Assembly: GCA_024998705.1 (NCBI GenBank)
Contig: JACOEF010000517.1
Location: 1-10,965 of the forward strand
Direction of reading: 5' to 3'
Origin: Nitrospira sp.
GTDB lineage: Bacteria > Nitrospirota > Nitrospiria > Nitrospirales > Nitrospiraceae
Length of the DNA: 10,965 nucleotides
Position numbers and translations under genes: made by a program. The notes under the pieces were generated by a model, which saw nothing but the letters and a program-made list of their open reading frames with translations, was not told the origin of the DNA and did no database searches. The number at the start of each line of letters is the position of its first letter. The stretch's first letter is position 1. Shown piece by piece: positions 1 through 5,706 of this stretch.

Positions 1-1251
1 ATCCGCCGGCGGATGGATTTTTCGAATGGTCGCATCCACAATGTAATGACAGGCCGCTGCGCTGAACGTAATGGGCAACGCTCGGGCATAGAAGGAATCC
101 CATTCTCCGATCAGGACGATTCGATCCTTCCCGATCGTCACTTGTCTCCGATCAAGCTCTTGAAACAGGGACTCGAACAACACCTTATCGCTGTCGATGC
201 TGTACCGAACATCAAGGGCGGCGTCCGACAACAGTTCGTGAAACACCTTGTCACATAGGGCATATGAGTCGCATTCCCTCGCTTCCCCATGGTTCTCATC
301 CGTGTTGCCCTTCCTGCCCTTCATTCCATACGAAAGAAGACCCGGCATAGCCGTTGCCCACGGTGAATATAACTCCAGCTTTCCATCAACCGTTGGCCAA
401 GAGAACGGCTTCTGCCTCATTCCTGATTCATTTTGGATCTCTAGAAGCATGCTCTGAAGCTGGGAGGAATATCGAGGCCCCAGGACCTTTACCGTCATGT
501 TCCGACCATTCCTGAAGCCGGAAATCAGACGGAGAAGCTCGTTCATTCCTTTCAGAATGTGCCCTTCATAGTCTTCTGCTCTCACCCATAAAACGAGGAC
601 CTGTGACCTCTCCTCTTTTCGCTCGCTGCCATTCGGTGTTCCACAGGTGGTGACCCTGCTGCGGCTGTACCATTCGTAAGGAGTGGCGACGGGCTTCGCC
701 TGAAACCGCCATGTGAAATAACTCAGAAATCCATTCCCTTCCGGCGCGAAACATCCGACGTCAAGCGCAGCCACAACGGCATAGCGATCTTTGATTCTCG
801 ACTCACTCTCGTCCGCGTATGGGCCTCCCGCTGTCATCACAACAAGGACTGAGATGTTTTCGCCATGCTGTGCGCGCTGAGTGAAGTCATGCTCCAGCCT
901 ATCGGTCCCGTCACCATCCGGGTTTTCCATCTGCGTCTTCATCGTCATCCGTACGGTTCCGAGGGGCTGGCGGAGGTCCTTGCCTCGCGCGTGAGAGAGG
1001 GTCCCCTCCCCTGTCATGGTCACCTCGTTCTTGTTTCGCGAGTCGAGCCCTCTCCGGACGGCCGCAAATGGATCCTCCCACAATCTGGCGCGGACTCTCA
1101 GTTCACTCGTCGTGCCGTTCAGTTCAGTCCCCTTACCAACCGGCCGCGAGCTCTTGAGCGGCTCCTTCACAAACACCATGGCCGCCACGGCCAGGGCCAG
1201 AGTCACTGTGGTGGCCAATGAAAAGGTGGAATCGTCGCCCTTGAATGCCAT
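1..1251 (-). CDS. Membrane-anchored protein of unknown function (5' part; runs off left edge)
   Basis: An open frame of 417 codons is read from ATG at 1251 leftwards with no stop before the window edge, so the C-terminus is missing. The start is well supported: GGAGG lies 7 nt upstream of the ATG, and an in-frame stop lies further upstream at 1309-1311. Residues about 10-28 form one hydrophobic segment (LATTVTLALAVAAMVFV), so the rest is probably extracytoplasmic or membrane-tethered. Recognisable stretches are RARLWEDPFAAVRRG (about 53-67), RYAVVAALDVG and PYEWYSR in the middle, and IGEWDSFYARALPITF near 385-400. I recall similar WEDPF and EWD..YGRALP strings in large uncharacterised bacterial proteins but cannot name a family. 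No Walker, kinase or protease motif was seen. The GC content is visibly lower than in the downstream genes, which may indicate transfer. The coding call is firm; the function is unknown. Confidence 0.85.
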   Translation of the reverse strand, partial: MAFKGDDSTFSLATTVTLALAVAAMVFVKEPLKSSRPVGKGTELNGTTSELRVRARLWEDPFAAVRRGLDSRNKNEVTMTGEGTLSHARGKDLRQPLGTVRMTMKTQMENPDGDGTDRLEHDFTQRAQHGENISVLVVMTAGGPYADESESRIKDRYAVVAALDVGCFAPEGNGFLSYFTWRFQAKPVATPYEWYSRSRVTTCGTPNGSERKEERSQVLVLWVRAEDYEGHILKGMNELLRLISGFRNGRNMTVKVLGPRYSSQLQSMLLEIQNESGMRQKPFSWPTVDGKLELYSPWATAMPGLLSYGMKGRKGNTDENHGEARECDSYALCDKVFHELLSDAALDVRYSIDSDKVLFESLFQELDRRQVTIGKDRIVLIGEWDSFYARALPITFSAAACHYIVDATIRKIHPPAD

Positions 1252-1310
1252 GCGGAACCTCCACCGGACGTGAGGTTCGTCGTGGTACCCCTTAACCACT
1301 AGGGTAATTC

Positions 1311-1326
1311 AGCATGGAATGTGCCA
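1311..1326 (-). promoter_or_regulatory. Candidate sigma-54 (-24/-12) promoter
   Basis: Read on the minus strand the site is TGGCACattccATGCT. It matches the RpoN consensus TGGCAC-N5-TTGCW with one mismatch and has the required GG-N10-GC spacing. Initiation would fall near 1300, giving a leader of about 50 nt before the ATG at 1251. No better sigma-70 site was found between 1252 and 1330. A chance match is possible, so this is a candidate only. Confidence 0.45.
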
Positions 1327-1327
1327 C

Positions 1328-1440
1328 GTATCCGATGGTTGAACCCAAACGAAATCGGCGGCTTTGGACACAGTGCGGTACACAGTACGTAGGACAATGT
1401 ATCGGCATGGATACAGCGCGTATCCAAATGGATAATGCGC
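1328..1440. promoter_or_regulatory. Phased GTATCC/GGATAC palindromic half-sites, possible operator or enhancer
   Basis: Half-sites occur as GTATC at 1399-1403, GGATAC at 1409-1414, GTATCC at 1420-1425 and GGATA at 1430-1434. They alternate in orientation and their starts are spaced 10-11 bp, about one helical turn. A further GTATCC lies at 1328-1333, next to the -24 element of the candidate sigma-54 site. The cluster forms two neighbouring inverted repeats: TGTATC/GATACA at 1398-1403 and 1410-1415, and GCGC-TATCC/GGATA-GCGC at 1416-1440. Its position, about 100-135 bp upstream of the inferred start site, is where enhancer sites for sigma-54 activators usually lie. It could instead be an RNA hairpin pair or a chance cluster. 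No coding region was found in 1252-1480. Confidence 0.4.
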
Positions 1441-1480
1441 ACGAAGAGAAACGAGAGGGTTTTGAGACGGGAGGGCACCC

Positions 1481-1692
1481 TAGCCCGGATTATTCATGAA
1501 CGCTGTCGCGAGACGTTCGAGACCGAAGGCCGACGGAGGCGTACTCCCAGTCCGTCGAGGGCGCACGGCGCGATGACTAAAGCGCGCCCCGTCGGTGCGA
1601 GCCGGTGAGGCGGCCGGGCAGCCGATCGAGCACGGCCACGCCGAGCCAGAGGATCGGACGGCGCAACAGGCATTCATGAACGGTCCGGGCTA
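1481..1692. repeat. 212-bp inverted-repeat-bounded element, MITE-like
   Basis: The left end reads TAGCCCGGATTATTCATGAACG (1481-1502). The right end, reverse-complemented (1692-1671), shares its first nine bases TAGCCCGGA and the internal TTCATGAA, matching at 18 of 22 positions. The interior is GC-rich and has no credible gene. It contains a perfect 7-bp inverted repeat, CGACGGA at 1531-1537 and TCCGTCG at 1551-1557. The layout of imperfect terminal repeats around a short non-coding core fits a miniature transposable element or a remnant of an insertion sequence. The end sequence resembles insertion-sequence termini I have seen, possibly IS1380-like, but I cannot verify that. No target-site duplication is evident. 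The right repeat overlaps the stop codon of selO. Confidence 0.5.
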
Positions 1693-3165
1693 AGACGAGC
1701 AGCTGACGCTGAGGTGTTTGCCCCAGTTCGGCGGGGCGGCGGCGTACGTTTCCATACCGGCCTGTTCGGTATAGGGATCCTGGAGCAACGTCAGCAACCG
1801 TTCGACCTCGGAATAGTCCTTCTGTTGCGCCTTCTCAATGGCCCCTTGAGCGAGGTAGTTGCGCAGCACGTATCTGGGATTCACCCGATTCATCCGAATC
1901 CGGCGCTCTTCGTCGTGGCTCTGCTCACTCTGTAGCCGGTCGCGATACTGAACAGCCCGGGCGTCGAATCGTTCCGGATTCAGAAAATGCTCGCGCAACT
2001 GTTCGTTCCTTGAACCCGCGTCGGATGAGAACAAGCTCAGTTCGCGCCAGAAGATTGTGTAATCGACCCGGCTCCCTACCAGGAGTGATTTCAATTCTTG
2101 TAGAAGGGCTTCATCCTCCGCACGGTCGTCCACCAACCCTAATTTGGCTCGCATGTGGGTGTGATAGTGCCGGTCCACGCTGGACTGGTAGCCATCGAGC
2201 GCGGCTTTCAACTCTTCTTTAGGCGCGAACGGTAACAGCGTTTGCGCCAGGCAACTCAGGTTCCAGAGCCCGATGTAGGGTTGCTGGTTGAAGGCGTAGC
2301 GCCCGTGATAGTCCGAGTGATTGCAGATGAAGCCGGGGTCGTAGTCGTCCATGAAGCCGTAGGGGCCGTAGTCCAGCGTAAGGCCGAGGATCGACATATT
2401 GTCGGTATTCAACACGCCGTGCGACCAGCCCACCGCCTGCCAGTGCGCAATCAATTTCGCCGTGCGCTCGACCACCTCGGTAAAGAAGCGGGCATATTTG
2501 TCGGCGGCCTGCGTGAGGTCGGGGAAATGCATCTCGATGGTGTAATCGGTCAACCGCTGCAGATGCTCATGCTGCTTCCGGTAGTAAAAAATTTCGAACG
2601 TGCCGAAACGCACATGCGACGGCGCCATCCGGACGATGGTCGCCCCGGTTTCCACCTGCTCCCGATACACCTTGTCGTCGCTGCCGACCAGGCACAGCGC
2701 ACGCGTCGTCGGGATGCCAAGGCCCTGCATGGCTTCGCAACAGAGATATTCCCGGATGGCCGAACGGAGCACCGAACGCCCGTCTCCATCGCGTGAAAAG
2801 GGCGTCATCCCCGCGCCTTTGAGGTGCAGATCCCAGCGTTCACCGCGCCCGTTCTTCACTTCTCCGAGGAGAATCGCCCGGCCATCGCCGAGCTGCGGCA
2901 CATACACGCCGAACTGATGGCCTGAATAGAGTATCGCCAGCGGTTCCATGCCGGGAATCAGCAGACTGCCGCCGAATACTCCGGCGAACTCCGGTCGCTG
3001 TGCCTCCGCCGGATCGAGATCAAGCAACTCCATGGCGGCCCGGTTCGCGCTGATGAGAAAGGGCGCGCTGGAGAACGGCGTCGGGTTCACCTTGGCGTAG
3101 AACACCTCGGGCAAACGCGCGTAACTGTTCTCAAACGTGAGGGTTTCGAGGCTGTGGGCTGTCAT
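1690..3165 (-). CDS. selO: Protein adenylyltransferase SelO (YdiU family)
   Basis: SelO has a pseudokinase fold that binds ATP in a flipped orientation and transfers AMP to Ser, Thr or Tyr of target proteins, with a role in redox homeostasis. This copy has 491 residues, normal for bacterial members. Visible motifs are YSGHQFGVYVPQLGDGRA (80-97), HLKGAGMTPFSRDGDGR (114-130, with K116 equal to the ATP-binding Lys), and SHGVLNTDNMS (248-258, with D255 and N256 as catalytic and metal residues) followed by LDYGPYGFMDDYDP (D265). The protein ends in SVSCSS, the usual SelO C-terminus with Cys, so it is complete. ATG at 3165 is chosen because homologues begin close to this point and it leaves 19 nt after the upstream gene. 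A TTG start at 3228 would overlap that gene. It appears cotranscribed with the MpsC-like gene. The stop TAG lies inside the terminal repeat of the adjacent element. Confidence 0.95.
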   Translation of the reverse strand: MTAHSLETLTFENSYARLPEVFYAKVNPTPFSSAPFLISANRAAMELLDLDPAEAQRPEFAGVFGGSLLIPGMEPLAILYSGHQFGVYVPQLGDGRAILLGEVKNGRGERWDLHLKGAGMTPFSRDGDGRSVLRSAIREYLCCEAMQGLGIPTTRALCLVGSDDKVYREQVETGATIVRMAPSHVRFGTFEIFYYRKQHEHLQRLTDYTIEMHFPDLTQAADKYARFFTEVVERTAKLIAHWQAVGWSHGVLNTDNMSILGLTLDYGPYGFMDDYDPGFICNHSDYHGRYAFNQQPYIGLWNLSCLAQTLLPFAPKEELKAALDGYQSSVDRHYHTHMRAKLGLVDDRAEDEALLQELKSLLVGSRVDYTIFWRELSLFSSDAGSRNEQLREHFLNPERFDARAVQYRDRLQSEQSHDEERRIRMNRVNPRYVLRNYLAQGAIEKAQQKDYSEVERLLTLLQDPYTEQAGMETYAAAPPNWGKHLSVSCSS

Positions 3166-3184
3166 CGTGCTTCGTGACTGTGGG

Positions 3185-3547
3185 CTACCGGAAGTTGGCG
3201 TCGATGTCGCCGTCCAAGGTAAACACAAAAATGCGCTCCCCGACGACGGTGTCGATGTCGGTAAACAATGCCGTGACTTTCGCCCCGATCAAATCCGTGA
3301 CCTGTTCGCAGAGTCGTTCCCGACCTTGCGCGATCAGGTTCTGCCGGAGCCGTTTCACCATATCGATGCCTTCGGCCGTTTTGGCCAACTGTCGCTCTGC
3401 CGGCGTGAGCACACCTTTTAACCGCACGACAAGCATATCCCGCACAATGAAGACCCGGACCTCGTCCGGACCGCGGCCCAGAAACTCCTGCTCGAACTTG
3501 ATGATCGCCGTCCGGACGGCGGCTTCTTTTTCTCCCTTACTCGGCAC
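3185..3547 (-). CDS. DUF2294 / MpsC-family small protein
   Basis: This is a 120-residue soluble protein with the family signature GRGPDEVRVFIVRDMLVVRL (24-43), then KGVLTPAERQLA (44-55), and near the C-terminus TDIDT-VVGERIFVFTLDGD (96-114). I recognise the DUF2294 family (Pfam PF10057), which carries the name MpsC after the third gene of the staphylococcal mpsABC locus. The molecular role of the family is poorly known. The start is GTG at 3547, with GAGAAGGA about 11 nt upstream. A TTG at 3568 is also open, but the ribosome-binding sequence lies downstream of it, so the shorter form is preferred. It lies about 400 bp from, and divergent to, the NuoL-like/DUF2309 operon, the homologues of mpsA and mpsB. 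SelO follows 19 bp downstream. Confidence 0.85.
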   Translation of the reverse strand: MPSKGEKEAAVRTAIIKFEQEFLGRGPDEVRVFIVRDMLVVRLKGVLTPAERQLAKTAEGIDMVKRLRQNLIAQGRERLCEQVTDLIGAKVTALFTDIDTVVGERIFVFTLDGDIDANFR

Positions 3548-3594
3548 TGGCAGTCTGGTCCTTCTCAATGGGTGATGGAGAGTAGGTGAGGCCG

Positions 3595-3624
3595 ATTATA
3601 GTCACTGCCATGGGCAGACTCCAA
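3595..3624 (-). promoter_or_regulatory. Candidate sigma-70 promoter for mpsC-like-selO
   Basis: On the minus strand a perfect TATAAT (3600-3595) is preceded, after an 18-bp spacer, by TTGGAG (3624-3619), which matches the -35 consensus at three positions. Transcription would start near 3588, giving about 40 nt of leader to the GTG at 3547. The leader would contain the GAGAAGGA ribosome-binding sequence. The -10 element is strong and the -35 weak. Confidence 0.5.
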
Positions 3625-3879
3625 CCCCCTGTGGAACGTTCGGCAAATGGCCCAACGCGAGGCCGTCGACTGGGTCCATCGACCTTCCCGCTGAGCCCTG
3701 CTGCACGGACTTTTTGCTTGCAATTACGAGGGCGGCGCGGCTACATCTACCGTAGTTTTCCGGTGGTGCCGCCGCGAGGCTGTGAATCGCGCGTGGCCCG
3801 GACCCACCCCAAAGAGATGATGAGACAGGCAGTAGGGTCTTGCCGGTGTTTCCCCCAGGGAAAGGCCGGGGACAGTGCA
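3601..3879 (+). other. Divergent spacer and structured leader of the dab operon
   Basis: No gene is supported here; the open frames crossing it show no family resemblance. The strand that leads into dabB has several inverted repeats: GGCGGC (3731-3736) facing a GCCGCC near 3770, and a clear hairpin at 3843-3869 with CCGG and TTTCCC arms around a CCA loop. The latter directly precedes the terminator-like hairpin. A plus-strand promoter must lie in this interval, but no convincing -35/-10 pair was found. No known riboswitch core could be recognised. Confidence 0.4.
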
Positions 3880-3930
3880 GGCCAGTCGTTGGTTCCTTGC
3901 TTCAAGGGCCGTCGGCTGGCCTTTTTCTTT
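3880..3930 (+). terminator. Intrinsic terminator-like hairpin in the dabB leader (possible attenuator)
   Basis: A 9-bp outer stem pairs GGCCAGTCG (3880-3888) with CGGCTGGCC (3913-3921), with one G-U pair. An inner stem pairs CCTTG (3895-3899) with CAAGG (3903-3907). The run TTTTTCTTT (3922-3930) follows immediately. This is a textbook Rho-independent terminator on the plus strand. Only 22 nt separate it from the dabB ATG, too few for a promoter, so the operon must be read through it. It may therefore be a regulated attenuator, or may end a short upstream RNA. Confidence 0.7.
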
Positions 3931-3952
3931 GCAGGGGAAACATGGAGTCGGC

Positions 3953-5647
3953 ATGTCGTTTCTAGCGCTCGTCCCGCTGTTGCCGTTGTTGACCGCCTTC
4001 ATCGTGATGACCGGCGATCGTGCGGAGCAGGACCAGAATGCCAGGGCGGGGTTGTTCCCGGTCGTGGCGGCGTTTCTGGGGTCCCTCATCACCCTGGTAC
4101 TGGTGACCTCCGGAGAGCCGGTCACCATTCAGCTCTACGCTCCGGCCTCCGTCGCCAACCTCGCCTTCCCCATCGGCTTCTACATCGACCGGCTCAGCGC
4201 AGTCATGATGGTCCTGATCACCGGCGTCACCACGCTCATCTATCGCTATTCCATGGGCTACATGTATCAGGATCGCGGGTATCGCCGGTATCTCGGGATG
4301 CTCGGCATCACGACCTCGGTCTTGCTCTGCATGGTCTCCAGCGCCAATCTGGTGATGCTGTTTATTTTTTGGCAGATTCTCTCCTGGCTCCTGTTTCTGC
4401 TCGCGCACAATCACGCGCATGCCGCCACCCTGTCCGGCGCAGCGAACACGTTTACGATGTTGCGGCTGAGCGATGCGGCGTTTCTGGCCGGTATCGTCCT
4501 GGCCTATTCGCTGTACGGCACATTTGAGTTCCAGACATTGTTTGCCCGCGCTGCAGACACGCCCGTCACCCTGTCCCTCTGGCCGGACCTCGGCTGGGAG
4601 ATGAATGGCGTCACAGCGGTAACGTTGCTCATTTTCGTCGGGGCCATGGGCAAGTCGGCACAATTTCCGATTCACACCTGGCTGCCGCGATCGCTCTATG
4701 CACCGACCCCGGTCCACGCGCTCCTGCACGCCGGCATCATCAACGCCGGCGGATTCCTCTTGAACCGCCTGGCCCCGCTCTACGGCCTGAGCCCGACCAC
4801 CCTCCATGTGGTGTTCGTCATCGGGATGCTCACGGCTATTCTTGGCGCGACCATGATGTTGACACAGAACGACATCAAGAAGACGCTCGGCTTTTCGACG
4901 ATCGGCCAGATGGGGTACATGATTATGGAATGCGGCCTGGGCTCCTTCTCCCTCGCTGTCTTCCATCTCATCGCACATGGTCTGTTCAAAGGCACGGTGT
5001 TCTTGAACTGCGGCAACGTCATCCACAAGGCCCGCCAGGAACCCACTTTTCCGCAAACCGACCGTGAGGCGGAGGAACGCAGCTTCTCCAACCTCACCTG
5101 GTCCACCGGGTTCCTGACGACGCTGCTGCTGCCGCTCGTGATCCTGCTCGTCACGCATGGGGTCCTGCGAATTCCGCTGATTGACTCGCAAGGCACGGTC
5201 ATTTTTCTGTTCTTCATCTGGGTGACCTCCTCGCAGGCGATTCTCTCCCTGACACGCATTCGCGCCGTGGCCTCCTGGAAGGTCTCCGCCGCCATGCTGG
5301 TCACGCTCGTCATCGTCGTCTTCACCTACCTCTTTGCGGTGGAGAGCTTTACGCATTTTCTGTATCCGAATCCTGAAGTGGTGGCGTCATATTTCAAGGC
5401 CGCGGCATTGCCGGGCCGGCTGTTCGACAGTCTGGTGGTCGGCACGACGTTGCTGACCATCCTCAGCTGGGTGTATCTCTATGCGCATGCGCATGGACGC
5501 ACCGTCAAAATTCCAAGGTGGATCGACGGCTTCCTCGTTCGCCTCTATGTCCTGTTTATGAACCGCCTCTACCTGGATCAGTTGTATCTCAAATTCGGTC
5601 GGATCGTGACGCTCGTCGCCCATCACCTGGAAAAGCGCCTGTCGTGA
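3953..5647 (+). CDS. dabB: NuoL-like cation-channel subunit of DAB/Mps inorganic-carbon transporter
   Basis: This is a 564-residue polytopic membrane protein of the proton-antiporter (NuoL/MrpA-like) family, predicted to let cations cross the inner membrane and power DabA. Family signatures are the IDRLSAVMMVLIT segment (78-90), GAMGKSAQFPIHTWLP (230-245) with the channel Lys K234, PTPVHALLHAGIINAGG (251-267) and QNDIKKTLGFSTIGQMGYM (305-323) with K309/K310, then FHLIAHGLFKG (337-347). The TM5 motif that reads WEG in NuoL reads W-Q-I here (Q141), so the usual channel glutamate is absent. The protein is shorter than NuoL and lacks its long lateral helix, as expected for DabB/MpsA. The ATG at 3953 has GGAG 5 nt upstream; an earlier in-frame start would sit in the terminator hairpin. 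It is the first gene of a four-gene operon. Confidence 0.9.
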   Translation: MSFLALVPLLPLLTAFIVMTGDRAEQDQNARAGLFPVVAAFLGSLITLVLVTSGEPVTIQLYAPASVANLAFPIGFYIDRLSAVMMVLITGVTTLIYRYSMGYMYQDRGYRRYLGMLGITTSVLLCMVSSANLVMLFIFWQILSWLLFLLAHNHAHAATLSGAANTFTMLRLSDAAFLAGIVLAYSLYGTFEFQTLFARAADTPVTLSLWPDLGWEMNGVTAVTLLIFVGAMGKSAQFPIHTWLPRSLYAPTPVHALLHAGIINAGGFLLNRLAPLYGLSPTTLHVVFVIGMLTAILGATMMLTQNDIKKTLGFSTIGQMGYMIMECGLGSFSLAVFHLIAHGLFKGTVFLNCGNVIHKARQEPTFPQTDREAEERSFSNLTWSTGFLTTLLLPLVILLVTHGVLRIPLIDSQGTVIFLFFIWVTSSQAILSLTRIRAVASWKVSAAMLVTLVIVVFTYLFAVESFTHFLYPNPEVVASYFKAAALPGRLFDSLVVGTTLLTILSWVYLYAHAHGRTVKIPRWIDGFLVRLYVLFMNRLYLDQLYLKFGRIVTLVAHHLEKRLS

Positions 5648-5649
5648 CC

Positions 5650-5706
5650 ATGCAGCACAGTGACACGAACAACTGCACGGCGCCGACTGTCGGAGGCCGG
5701 CCATGA
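5650..5706 (+). CDS. Possible 18-codon coupling ORF
   Basis: ATG at 5650, 2 nt after the dabB stop, opens a frame encoding MQHSDTNNCTAPTVGGRP. Its TGA overlaps the next gene's ATG in an ATGA arrangement (5703-5706). There is no clear ribosome-binding sequence of its own, so it could only be read by ribosomes finishing dabB. It may help translational coupling, or be chance in a 55-bp gap. Confidence 0.15.
   Translation: MQHSDTNNCTAPTVGGRP

Noticed and set aside
1314..1499. 61-codon plus-strand frame in the left intergenic region
   Set aside because: There is no ribosome-binding site or family resemblance, and it overlaps the candidate regulatory sites and the end of the inverted-repeat element.
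3166..3228. 21-residue N-terminal extension of SelO from a TTG codon
   Set aside because: It would overlap the MpsC-like gene by about 40 bp, and SelO homologues start near the ATG at 3165.
3718..3747. Possible plus-strand promoter TTGCAA-N18-TACATC for the dab operon
   Set aside because: The -10 matches only three of six positions; too weak to list as a feature, although a promoter must lie somewhere in this interval.
3835..3885. Cobalamin riboswitch resemblance in the dabB leader
   Set aside because: Fragments such as CCGGTG, GGGAAAGG and GACAGTG recall parts of the B12 element, but the ordered core and its spacing are absent.
3917..3933. Sigma-54-like site just before dabB (TGGCC...TTTGCA)
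   Set aside because: The distance between GG and GC is 11 instead of the strict 10, the -24 half is imperfect, and it coincides with the terminator stem and U-tract.
3586..4527. 313-codon plus-strand frame crossing the dabB start
   Set aside because: It passes through the terminator hairpin and into dabB in a different frame, with shadow-like composition and no recognisable domain.
3962..5356. 464-codon minus-strand frame opposite dabB
   Set aside because: It is an antisense shadow of a GC-rich membrane-protein gene; its translation is full of Asp, Glu, Gln, Arg and His with no family resemblance.
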